From NCBI GenBank assembly GCA_938008555.1, contig CALLKE010000089.1, positions 1 to 16,497 on the forward strand: 16,497 bases of DNA, read 5' to 3'. Position numbers and translations under genes: made by a program. Under the pieces are notes generated by a model. That model had not been told where the DNA came from and searched no databases. It was given only the letters and a program-made list of their open reading frames with translations. Of this stretch, positions 7,101 to 13,228 are shown in pieces (position 1 is the first letter of the stretch; every line of letters begins with the position of its first letter). The stretch comes from an uncultured Pedobacter sp. (GTDB lineage Bacteria; Bacteroidota; Bacteroidia; Sphingobacteriales; Sphingobacteriaceae).

Positions 7101-10100
7101 TTTAGCCTGAGCAATTCCTGCATTTTCTTGCTTCATTGCTTCGCTATAATTTTTCATAGCGGCTTGCACACGAGGATCATTTATATCCAGACCTTTTAAT
7201 AGACTCCCGTCTTCAGTAGGTCCAGAAAGCTCAGTCATATTCAGTAAAGCATCGAGTTCTTTCTTAGCTTTACGAACATTTTCAGCAAACTTAGCAAGGA
7301 TGCTTGTCCAGCGTTCCTGCTCTTTTGACATAGCCTTGATGCGTTCAGCACCTTCAGGCGAAGCCCAAAGTAATTGTCTCTGAAGATCAAGCTCTTCTTT
7401 GACCTTTTCTTGATGTACCTTTTCGTTTACAAGATATTGATCGTACTCTTTATTGAGTTCTTTTAGGTTATCTTGAATCTTAGACAGTGCTTGAGCTTGC
7501 TCTTTATCAATATCTAGTTTTAATTCGATACCTTTTACTTCTGTTTTTGTAAGTTTTTCAACAAGATTTTTATGAAAAGCTGTATACTGAATTACAAACT
7601 CTTTTTCAAGTTTCTTCAAACGATCAGCAACTTCCTCTGGTCTTTCAAAAGCAAGAATGTGCGCCCTATTTGCTTCGTACACATCAGCTAATTCTTGAAA
7701 AATTTTCTCATTTGAAGCTACAAAAGTACTTCTTTGTTTATCAAGAATAGCTTGCTCTTTAGCATTGTCATCCTGCATCATCTGAATTTTCAATACACTG
7801 TACTCTGATTCAAGAATTAGTCCAGCATCATACTTAGCTTTCAAAATATCTTGACGAATTTTTGATTGCTTTTCTAACGCTTGAATTTCTGTATCAAATA
7901 CTGCGAACGATTCATCAGCAACAGCAGTTTTTATATCAGAAAGTTGAGGGAGACTTTTTAATTTTATGTCTCCAAGCACTTTTAGATATTTGTTTTTATA
8001 TTCTTCTACGACTTTTAACGCTTCTTGTAAAGATTCGCGTTGTGAGTTTGTTAACTGGCTGGCATCTCCAATACTGAGTTTACTCTCCCTTCTAAAAGAG
8101 TCACCCCCGGTAGAAAGTATAGATATGTTCTTGAAATCAACAAACAGTTTTTGGAATTCTTTTACATATTCTCGTCTAGATTTCTCTAACTCCGTTAGAG
8201 AATTTTCATAACGCTCTTTCCAATATTCAAAGATTTTACCTTGTTTAGCCAACTCTGCTGCAAGTTCAGCATTATCTTTCTTGGCCTGCTCTGTTTCAGT
8301 ACTACGCAATGTACCTGAAAAACTAGGAGAAGATTGTGATCCCGGCAGTTGAACTTCAGAACCAGAAATTCTCTTATCAATCTCTCTAAAAAGAGCAGCG
8401 ACAGGGTTAGACTTTTTGATAAAATTCTCAAGTGCCTTGCCAACCTCATTCCAATAATCCACTATTGGTTTAGAATCTAATTTGTACAATGACTCAAGAG
8501 GGGCCGTAACACCTTTTCCAATGAAAGCAACAGCGTCTGCGACTCCTTTAACTGTTTCAAAAACAGTAACCCATACCTTCATTGATGAAGGACTTCCGGC
8601 AGTAAAGAAATCTACAATTGCATTTTTTGCTACACCAAGAGTTGTTGTAATATCTTTCCACTTTAATTCCAGAGGAGATAGATCAGATTTAGCTCTTAAA
8701 GCCATTCTTGAATTGGCATCAGCCATTGCCTGTACACCAAGGGCGACTGCTTCTTGATGTTTACCTAATTTCTCAAGAGTATAAATTTGTTGTAATACAC
8801 TTACAGATATTTGACCAGTTGCTTTAGCAAATTCAACAGATGCCTTAATAGGGTCATCAGCCATTCCTTTAAACTGAGAAACAGTATCTTTAACAGCTTG
8901 TCCTACATATTTCTCCATATCAATTGCACTGCGAGAAATAATTTCAAATTGCTTTTTAGTAAAACCAGATACGGACGCAATCTCTGTGAATACTTCTAAT
9001 AGTGCAGATGTACTCTTTCCAGTGTCGTGCATTGTTTGCGCATAATCTTTCATTTGGTCTTTTGTAAGACCAATAGAAGCACCTGTTGTAATCAGTTTTT
9101 CATTTAAAGCTGTTGATGCCTTCATAACATCATACAACTCTTTAGCTAAAAGAACAAGCCCCAAAATAAGAGCCAGAACACCGGCACCAATAGCGGCCAT
9201 AGCAACTTGAGCGACACCAAGCATGAGTGATAACGCTCTAGCGGCAGCGGACCCCTCATTCATTACTCCGGCAATCATTGCATTGCGTTTTAAAGTCTCG
9301 AATGCCTTACCAGCGCCGATTACTTGGGCACCTAGCTTACCGATATATGCAGCACTATCTTTCACAGCACCATAGACAAGCAGACCCATAGCTTTTGCTA
9401 CGTCTTTAATTGATACGAGCATAGAAGACATGGCATTTTTCATAACATTTGCCATATCTTCGCCTTCGATCTTCATTTGACCGAACATATCTCGCAATTG
9501 ACCACCTTGTTGTAACAGAACTGTCATAGGAGATTGTCCTGTTGACAAGCCAACAAAGATGTCAGTAATTTGTGGTCCGACAGCACGAGTAATATAGTCT
9601 ACTCTTTTGTCAGAGTTAACTGTCTTTTTGTTAATTTGCTCAATAGCTAATTCATATCGCTTTAGTGCAGCTAGTTGTTCATCAGCAGTAAGTCCTGATT
9701 GCGCAAGAGCAGTTTTAAATTTGAATAGGCTATTCGTGGCACTCTTACCAAGAGTTCCATTTAATTCTTGTACTTGAAATTCAACTCGATTTAATTCTTT
9801 AGTAACAAAACTTGTAGCGCGTACAGAGTCTTGTTCTGCTTTGACTCTTTCATCAATTGAATTACGGAGACGATTTTCGGCCTGTGCTACACCAATTAGA
9901 GAAGTTTGTAGACGTTGTAATTCTTGTGTTTGACGGTTAACTACGTTGCCATTTTCATCACGGGTTCCGAACATTGACAACCCTTGGGCTTTAGTAGTTT
10001 CGATAAAACGAAGTTTATCTCTAGCGACTTTTTCTAGTTGATTCACTGACAAACCAAGTTCTTGGTTCATTAGTCGAGCAACTTCACGAGTTACTTGTAA

Positions 10101-10550
10101 TTCTTGTTTAAATAGTTTCAATGCACCAACTGATTTATCGAAAGCATCGCCGCCGATAAGTGATTGCTGCGTGTCACGGTACTTTTCGAGAAGTTTGATT
10201 TCTTCTTCAGTAGCTTTGGCAAGTTTAGCACGAACTAAAATAGCAGAAGTCCCACGACTGTTTTCTGCAGCCATGAATTCTGTTTTTAAGCGTTCGGTTT
10301 CAAGCAGGCGCTTTACATAATTAGCTTCCGCTTTACCAGATTTGTCTGCTGTTTCTTCAACAGCTTTTTGTATATCTTTTTCAGCTTTAACTCTTTTTGT
10401 TGCTGCTGCGGCAACGTCAGAAGCCCCAGTACCTGTCGATACTGAGGTTTTGGAAATTCTTTTTGTGGCTGCTGCTACTTCATCTAGCTTCTTAATTGCT
10501 TCATCGAGTGCAGCCGTATCGACGTTAAATCTTAGTTTTGTTAAGTCCAT
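4152..10550 (-). CDS. Tail tape measure protein
   Basis: About 2132 residues from ATG 10550; GTG 10559 would add three residues, and neither has a good ribosome binding site. The tape measure spans the tail lumen and sets its length; at about 0.15 nm per residue this predicts a tail near 320 nm. Features in order: an N-terminal helical coil (DLTKLRFNVDTAALDEAIKK), long heptad-like helices to about 310, and the lambda gpH-type signature ITDIFVGLSTGQSPMTVLLQ followed by QGGQLRDMFG (about 328-360). A hydrophobic segment at about 443-474 (LGVAQVAMAAIGAGVLALIL) follows, then the gpH-like helical domain to about 660 and charged coils at about 760-1150. Next is a second hydrophobic Gly-rich zone at about 1205-1325, more helices, and a closing part with LRAEVRADVSANSKTAKILE near the end, typical of this family. 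I see no clear lytic transglycosylase or peptidase motif. It follows the chaperone pair, as expected. Confidence 0.93.
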   Translation of the reverse strand: MDLTKLRFNVDTAALDEAIKKLDEVAAATKRISKTSVSTGTGASDVAAAATKRVKAEKDIQKAVEETADKSGKAEANYVKRLLETERLKTEFMAAENSRGTSAILVRAKLAKATEEEIKLLEKYRDTQQSLIGGDAFDKSVGALKLFKQELQVTREVARLMNQELGLSVNQLEKVARDKLRFIETTKAQGLSMFGTRDENGNVVNRQTQELQRLQTSLIGVAQAENRLRNSIDERVKAEQDSVRATSFVTKELNRVEFQVQELNGTLGKSATNSLFKFKTALAQSGLTADEQLAALKRYELAIEQINKKTVNSDKRVDYITRAVGPQITDIFVGLSTGQSPMTVLLQQGGQLRDMFGQMKIEGEDMANVMKNAMSSMLVSIKDVAKAMGLLVYGAVKDSAAYIGKLGAQVIGAGKAFETLKRNAMIAGVMNEGSAAARALSLMLGVAQVAMAAIGAGVLALILGLVLLAKELYDVMKASTALNEKLITTGASIGLTKDQMKDYAQTMHDTGKSTSALLEVFTEIASVSGFTKKQFEIISRSAIDMEKYVGQAVKDTVSQFKGMADDPIKASVEFAKATGQISVSVLQQIYTLEKLGKHQEAVALGVQAMADANSRMALRAKSDLSPLELKWKDITTTLGVAKNAIVDFFTAGSPSSMKVWVTVFETVKGVADAVAFIGKGVTAPLESLYKLDSKPIVDYWNEVGKALENFIKKSNPVAALFREIDKRISGSEVQLPGSQSSPSFSGTLRSTETEQAKKDNAELAAELAKQGKIFEYWKERYENSLTELEKSRREYVKEFQKLFVDFKNISILSTGGDSFRRESKLSIGDASQLTNSQRESLQEALKVVEEYKNKYLKVLGDIKLKSLPQLSDIKTAVADESFAVFDTEIQALEKQSKIRQDILKAKYDAGLILESEYSVLKIQMMQDDNAKEQAILDKQRSTFVASNEKIFQELADVYEANRAHILAFERPEEVADRLKKLEKEFVIQYTAFHKNLVEKLTKTEVKGIELKLDIDKEQAQALSKIQDNLKELNKEYDQYLVNEKVHQEKVKEELDLQRQLLWASPEGAERIKAMSKEQERWTSILAKFAENVRKAKKELDALLNMTELSGPTEDGSLLKGLDINDPRVQAAMKNYSEAMKQENAGIAQAKVDQEKAGVDAVVLYYEKEWANLSKGISEALVDALFNGGKGGAKKIRELIIAELKKPIVVMVQAMVNTVMQGGAGLLNSVTGGAFSGGSGLLGLANIGPESGIIGSAIGSIFGTEASLSTALGVADSVLAGTGSVLEAGSAAIKAMGGVLGTLGAVLPVIGGIIAVASALGLFNNEAGIKIDNNLTNVGNPSSHFESSAISPFDISGDLDRSVFAKFTKKVQDFDKYIADNLLTDEQLQAVRDRLNNLKNPDWWGYEDEASAKDAIEKASKFFLQQRYGTIFDEINATIAQKIKDFTGTADELIQFLTDTFSVMEALKQSAPQMKAVFGQDVAIGDVLAQQKEGESLAQTFQRLVGVFTLTNTIATVLGKNTETAFGQVGLASTEARERLIQFAGGIDALNQNLTSYMDNFFTEEERRAIKVKQAQAALTSGFAQLGIAIPTSRAEFRRLVESADLSTEAGARLSATLMRLVPAFITVTETVDSTAEEITQEITLLTGLAADGIKGLFEKILQSAHSASEAYDIGVRESGAAFFNAILDNMLGKVSDLVVKGIVEPMSTNLLNTMNSVGAQTIAYASEAGDIQKLSSITSANNLIVGSEIANNEVIEAAIVAGTNTSTASIVAANNTVTGGLVAAQMIGEGGVTGGMAVAQGGIIAGMSLEQVVADIVNIIEVMSQVISSPQFQEAYAAFTQAMGQFSSTLYGILPQIPGYQYSPYNPTGTGSGTNTNPADNAAQKAYDILVAAINKQKDLLQKQLAVVTEIYNITVDGVKQLLDQVDSVKQMQAVEGQQFITQAAIDIANGIMPDAKKYRDAVAAAIGGVNSATYATKADEDRAKLLLANQLQAIADTLEPQKTDIERQLEYLDNLLITARQQLDALLGNTTAVMTLAQAIANWAAVTGNILPTAPITSGIVSSSNFGLNSFNSISNGNAANDELIDEVKALKEEIVGLRAEVRADVSANSKTAKILERVTPDGSSLQTSAV

Positions 10551-10561
10551 TTTCAGCACCG

Positions 10562-10588
10562 AATAAAAAGCCCCAATTAAGGGGCTTT
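10562..10588 (-). terminator. Rho-independent terminator between the chaperone and tape measure genes
   Basis: A perfect eight-base-pair stem, AAAGCCCC (10567-10574) with GGGGCTTT (10581-10588), loop of six. On the minus strand it is followed by further T (GGGGCTTTTTATTC). It lies four bases after the chaperone stop and ends about 11 bases before the tape measure start, so tape measure expression must depend on read-through or re-initiation. Confidence 0.8.
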
Positions 10589-10591
10589 AAG

Positions 10592-10984
10592 TTACTCTTC
10601 TTTTCCTTTTTCTTTAGGTAATTTTCGCTTATGCTCTTCCTGCATTACTTTCATTGCAATAGAATCGAATAACACAATCATATCAACTTCTTCTGGTTGT
10701 GGTTCAATTCCTTGAAGATCAAAGAATGCCTTTATTTCTAGGTATGTAATTGCACAAGCCTGCATCGAAACTGGTCTTGTCCGGTTTAGAGATAAAAACC
10801 AGTTCCAACATAGTTTACAACTTTCAGGAAGTTCAATTAATTCATCAAGCTCTTTTGGCTTGATTCCGGTTTGTCTCCATACATTATTCAATTGATCCCT
10901 GATTGTGGTGCCGTCCTTTGTACTTGAGGACAGTTTGAACTCTTGTTCGGCAAAATCTCTCGCTTGCTCTATCTCTTCATTAGA
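10592..10984 (-). CDS. Tail assembly chaperone, T-like C-terminal part expressed by frameshift (GT)
   Basis: This 130-codon segment continues the upstream chaperone in the +1 frame. There is no good start of its own: the first possible one is TTG 10891. Yet the frame upstream of that TTG clearly codes: SNEEIEQARDFAEQE followed by KDGTTIRDQLNNVWRQTG, then KPKELDELI. This resembles the conserved start of lambda T-type domains (KDGxTIRxxL...QTGxxPxEL). The rest is helical with several Cys and Trp (CKLCWNWFLSLNR) and a Lys/Glu-rich tail ending KEKGKEE. By established knowledge of tailed phages, the long G-T fusion made by programmed frameshifting binds the tape measure and tube protein during tail assembly. 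The fusion here would be about 266 residues. A terminator follows four bases after the stop. Confidence 0.75.
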   Translation of the reverse strand, partial: SNEEIEQARDFAEQEFKLSSSTKDGTTIRDQLNNVWRQTGIKPKELDELIELPESCKLCWNWFLSLNRTRPVSMQACAITYLEIKAFFDLQGIEPQPEEVDMIVLFDSIAMKVMQEEHKRKLPKEKGKEE

Positions 10985-10993
10985 GAAAGTTGC
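10980..10993 (-). promoter_or_regulatory. Probable +1 translational frameshift site of the chaperone pair
   Basis: The downstream frame becomes open only after a TAA at 10996-10994, and the upstream frame stops at 10982-10980, so the shift must occur within about 14 bases. The sequence is AAC TTT CTC TAA. tRNA-Phe on TTT can slip one base forward onto TTC with full pairing, giving TCT AAT GAA in the new frame. A GGAGG lies about 20 bases upstream, too far for a close copy of the prfB arrangement. A -2 slip would leave poorer pairing. Confidence 0.6.
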
Positions 10994-11393
10994 TTACGAT
11001 ATTCGATTCCTCCAATACTTGTTCACGAATCCAAGCAAAACCCGGATCACTGTAAATACGTTCAGCTTCTTCTTTAGAGAATGGAATTGTTTTCCCATCT
11101 TGTTCGAAGCCACGCCAAGAAATAGTACGAGCTACTGCTGTTTCAACCGACAGAGCATCCACTTCATCAATCGTTAAAGGATCGGGTTCTTTTCCACGCT
11201 TCTTTGCCATTGATTGACGAACTTGGTGTTCATTGAATTTCTTTTTCTGTAAATCAAGTGCAATTTTACTGTTGGCTCCACGAACTTTGATGAATACACC
11301 ATCAATAGGTGTTCCATCCGGTAGTTTTAATTGAAATTCGTGTCCAACTTCTGATGAAGATTGTAGATTTGCTTTAGATAGATCAAATGCCAT
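10980..11393 (-). CDS. Tail assembly chaperone, G-like N-terminal part
   Basis: A 137-residue protein. I chose ATG 11393 (MAFDLSKANLQ) because AAGGAGG sits seven bases before it; the ATG at 11399 is only one base from that site. The N-terminal part (VGHEFQLKLPDGTPIDGVFIK) is a beta domain typical of G-like tail chaperones, followed by helices (ALDLQKKKFNEHQVRQSMAK) and the segment ARTISWRGFEQDGKTIPFSK then EEAERIYSDPGFAWIREQVL, a pattern shared by many such chaperones. It lies between the tail tube and tape measure genes, where G/GT genes always sit. The role is to keep the tape measure and tube subunits assembly-competent; it is not in the virion. It has its own promoter upstream. Confidence 0.82.
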   Translation of the reverse strand: MAFDLSKANLQSSSEVGHEFQLKLPDGTPIDGVFIKVRGANSKIALDLQKKKFNEHQVRQSMAKKRGKEPDPLTIDEVDALSVETAVARTISWRGFEQDGKTIPFSKEEAERIYSDPGFAWIREQVLEESNIVSNFL

Positions 11394-11431
11394 TAGCATT
11401 CCTCCTTGTAGGTTATTGTTAATCGGAAATT

Positions 11432-11468
11432 AAGCATTAATTATACCACATAATATTTTAGAAATCAA
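11432..11468 (-). promoter_or_regulatory. Sigma-70 type promoter with extended -10, driving the chaperone gene
   Basis: On the minus strand: TTGATT (11468-11463), a 17-base spacer, then TATAAT (11445-11440). The spacer ends in TGG, giving the extended -10 form TGGTATAAT. Transcription would start near 11433, leaving a leader of about 40 bases with a perfect AAGGAGG (11407-11401) before ATG 11393. The match to host vegetative consensus is nearly perfect and sits in one of the few real gaps between genes. A small inverted repeat, AGTGC/GCACT at 11468-11482, overlaps the upstream edge of the -35 and could be an operator. Confidence 0.8.
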
Positions 11469-11488
11469 GTGCTTAGGGCACTAAAAAC

Positions 11489-11524
11489 AAAAAAAAAATC
11501 CCTCCAAGGAAAATCCAAGGAGGG
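11489..11524 (-). terminator. Rho-independent terminator after the tail tube gene
   Basis: The stem CCCTCC/GGAGGG (11500-11505 with 11519-11524) continues inward, after a 2x2 mismatch, with GG/CC and a five-base loop. On the minus strand it is followed by ATTTTTTTTTT then GTTTTT. It lies about 25 bases after the tube stop codon. With the promoter just downstream, it fills the 156-base gap between the tube and chaperone genes. Confidence 0.85.
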
Positions 11525-11549
11525 TTTAGTAGTTTCCGACTAACTAAAA

Positions 11550-12758
11550 CTAGACAGCCGTGTCATTTACTTTAATTGTTGTTGCAGGTAGACCGGCAGT
11601 TGTATCTGTGTTAAGAAGAGCTACGAAAGAGCTATCTTGAACAATGCCCATTTCTCCGTCATTCTTCGAACCAGACCCAAGTTTAACACGAGGGAATGTG
11701 AATGTAATCACATCAGCAGTTTTTGAAGAATCTGTTGAAAGAGCTACAACCACAGAAGCGACTGTTTCATTGTTAAATAAATCACGGAATACGCCATCTT
11801 GGAAGTACACAGACATATTTCCTGTTGCCTTAATACGGCCAGTAAACACGCTTGCGGCGAAGTTTGAACCAACTACATTAGCAGCTTCAAGACCACGTTC
11901 AACAGTGAAGTCCATTGATGTAACAACAGCAACAGCAGCACCATTCACAATGAGAGCACCAGAAACAGCAGCACAAATACCAGTTGTTCCAGCAGCAGTT
12001 GGGGACGTGAAGTATTGGCTTGTTCCTGTCTGTTCAAGGTTTTTACCCATGAAGTTAAAGTCAACAGTCACAAGACCAGTTGCAGGAAGCTTAACAGCCA
12101 TTGATCCGACTTTATTACCTGTGTAGACTTCAGATTGAGTAATATCAGAATACCATTCTTCGAAAGTGAAGCTGTCATCCGTGTGTCCAGTTAGAGGAGC
12201 GAGAGTTGTCTTACCACGAATTGTCGCGGTACATCCAGCAATACCAGCCTGAACAAAAAGAGCAGTTGACGATGTGCACAGAACAGTTAGAACTGTGCTT
12301 GTCATTGACACTACAACGATATTGTTCCCGACGTTTGCTACATTCAATGATCCGCCCGAAAGAGCGATAACATCACCTACACGAACTCCGTCTACAATCC
12401 AGTCACCAGCGGAGCGAGTAACCGTGTACAATGTGCCTGCGGCGGCGATAGAAAGAGTTAGAGCCGTAATTGCTGATACAGTAGCGAAATCCTTTGCTAC
12501 CACAGCAGCCATAAAGTCTGCGTATGACCCCGGAGAAAGCTCACCAGATAGTGCCCCCTCAGCAGAACGAACACCATGACGGAAATCAGCTACTTGATAG
12601 TCTGTACGAATTTCGTTTGATTCATATGTTTCTTTTTTAAGATTGAAGCCTGTAGTGACACGACGAAGGTACTTAGCACCAGAAGCGCCTGCAAGCGTAC
12701 CCCATGTTGTTTCTTTTTTATAGGCTGTCTTTTTACTTACACCTTTGGCTAAAGCCAT
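11550..12758 (-). CDS. Major tail protein (tail tube)
   Basis: A 402-residue protein, ATG 12758 behind AAAGGA. The N-terminus has KKTAYKKETTWGTLAGASGAK and then ETYESNEIRTDYQVADFRHG with VRSAEGALSGELSPGSYADF (about 40-80). This is the pattern of a common tail-tube family in which 'S-x-E-I-R-x-D...G' precedes a beta-strand 'G-x-L-x-x-E-L' (Phage_tube_2-like). Residues about 95-185 look like an extra small beta domain (GTLYTVTRSAGDWIVDGVRV). The main fold then resumes (FTFEEWYSDITQSEVYTGNK, GLVTVDFNFMGKNLE) and closes with the long strands typical of tube subunits. The gene lies between a tail-terminator-like gene and the chaperone pair and has its own strong terminator, as expected for an abundant structural subunit. 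Confidence 0.88.
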   Translation of the reverse strand: MALAKGVSKKTAYKKETTWGTLAGASGAKYLRRVTTGFNLKKETYESNEIRTDYQVADFRHGVRSAEGALSGELSPGSYADFMAAVVAKDFATVSAITALTLSIAAAGTLYTVTRSAGDWIVDGVRVGDVIALSGGSLNVANVGNNIVVVSMTSTVLTVLCTSSTALFVQAGIAGCTATIRGKTTLAPLTGHTDDSFTFEEWYSDITQSEVYTGNKVGSMAVKLPATGLVTVDFNFMGKNLEQTGTSQYFTSPTAAGTTGICAAVSGALIVNGAAVAVVTSMDFTVERGLEAANVVGSNFAASVFTGRIKATGNMSVYFQDGVFRDLFNNETVASVVVALSTDSSKTADVITFTFPRVKLGSGSKNDGEMGIVQDSSFVALLNTDTTAGLPATTIKVNDTAV

Positions 12759-12774
12759 AATTATTTCCTTTTTG

Positions 12775-12935
12775 TTAATTAACGAAAAATAAATGCAGGG
12801 CTACGATTTCCTGCACATAAGAAGAGCACTCGTAGTCGTGCTCTAATTCCCTTATCTCTACAATTTTGAGATAAATAGTTCTATCATCTACACGAGCCGG
12901 TGTTCCTGATGTGGTAATCCTGAAAGTAACAGTAG
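12775..12935 (-). CDS. -1 frame extension of the second adaptor-like protein
   Basis: After the A AAA AAG run at 12942-12936 the -1 frame stays open for 53 codons, to TAA at 12777-12775. It begins ATVTFRITTSGTPARVDDRT then IYLKI. The first 25 residues match the end of the paralogue at 13942-13643 (SCTFRFSTVGGRVDDRTIYL), so they are clearly the true C-terminal part of this protein. The last ~25 residues (from VEIRELEHDYEC to LFFVN) have no counterpart in the paralogue and read through the two hairpins. The joined protein would have 127 residues. Either ribosomes shift here, or one A is missing from the homopolymer in this genome or this read. Confidence 0.65.
12785..12815 (-). terminator. Terminator-like hairpin upstream of the tail tube gene
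   Basis: Stem TGCAGG (12794-12799) with CCTGCA (12810-12815), loop of ten; on the minus strand it is followed by TTTATTTTT. It lies about 36 bases before the tube ATG. The large loop makes it weaker than the other two terminators. Confidence 0.45.
12823..12844 (-). other. Perfect 7-bp stem hairpin upstream of the tail tube gene
   Basis: AGAGCAC (12823-12829) pairs with GTGCTCT (12838-12844) around an eight-base loop. It lies immediately upstream (transcription-wise) of the terminator-like hairpin at 12785-12815, forming a tandem pair in the mRNA before the tube gene. It could help terminate, block an RNase, or slow ribosomes reading the -1 frame extension. Confidence 0.55.
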
Positions 12936-13157
12936 CTTTTTTTCACCAACTGTTCCACCAGAGATATAGGCTGTTGTTACAGTTCCATTAAAGAAAGAAG
13001 CAACAACAGTCACTCCATTTACAATTACATCTAATGAAACAATATTTACTCCTAATGGAGTAACCCAAGCATCCCAATCAATTGGGTAATCAAGGACAGC
13101 GTTTGGGTCTTTATCAATAACATATCTACCACTAGAGTCAACAATATATGAAGACAT
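12888..13157 (-). CDS. Small beta-sandwich tail protein, second paralogue (fibre-tail adaptor-like), zero-frame product
   Basis: The zero frame gives 89 residues from ATG 13157, which overlaps the stop of the mini-gene (TAATG) and has AGGGAAG before it. Residues 1-70 are clearly related to the protein at 13942-13643: both have S/D-x-GR-x-VIDKDPxAxLDY, then ID, W, VIVNG and T-x-G-GT-x-G. This KDPxAxLDYxIDW pattern is that of a widespread ~100-residue phage family often labelled fibre-tail adaptor; I rely on memory for that name. After the A-run the zero frame gives an unrelated tail (LLLLSGLPHQEHRLV) and stops early, while the family's last strand continues in the -1 frame. The gene directly precedes the tail tube gene. 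Confidence 0.7.
   Translation of the reverse strand: MSSYIVDSSGRYVIDKDPNAVLDYPIDWDAWVTPLGVNIVSLDVIVNGVTVVASFFNGTVTTAYISGGTVGEKKLLLLSGLPHQEHRLV
12936..12942 (-). promoter_or_regulatory. A AAA AAG heptamer in frame for -1 ribosomal slippage
   Basis: The run of seven A plus G reads GA(A AAA AAG) in the zero frame, exactly the phase required for X XXY YYZ tandem slippage, and is the same heptamer used in E. coli dnaX. I see no strong Shine-Dalgarno-like sequence 10 bases upstream and no clear hairpin right after it, so stimulatory elements are not evident. Confidence 0.5.
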
Positions 13158-13228
13158 TATTCTTCCCTTTCTTCAGCAACCAAGACCAAAATACGGTCTT
13201 CATTTAAAACATATAAAACAATTCCCAT
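13157..13228 (-). CDS. 23-residue mini-gene coupled at both ends
   Basis: Its ATG (13228-13226) overlaps the stop of the tail-terminator-like gene and its TAA (13159-13157) overlaps the ATG of the adaptor-like gene, so both junctions are TAATG. A GAGG lies about seven bases before the start. The peptide is MGIVLYVLNEDRILVLVAEE followed by REE: two short hydrophobic beta-like stretches (IVLYVL, RILVLVA) and an acidic end. I recognise no family. It may be a real small protein, or a leader whose translation carries ribosomes from one gene to the next. The last codons also form the ribosome binding site of the next gene (AGGGAAG), so the Glu-rich end may simply reflect that. Confidence 0.5.
   Translation of the reverse strand: MGIVLYVLNEDRILVLVAEEREE

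Noticed and set aside
10592..10891. TTG 10891 as an independent start for the T-like gene
   Set aside because: Conserved-looking coding sequence (KDGTTIRDQL) extends well upstream of it in the same frame, favouring entry by frameshift.
11394..11399. ATG 11399 as start of the chaperone
   Set aside because: It lies one base from the AAGGAGG site; ATG 11393 has the correct spacing.
11644..12126. Plus-strand 160-codon frame opposite the tail tube gene
   Set aside because: Shadow of a well-supported gene; composition follows the complement of Thr/Val/Ala codons.
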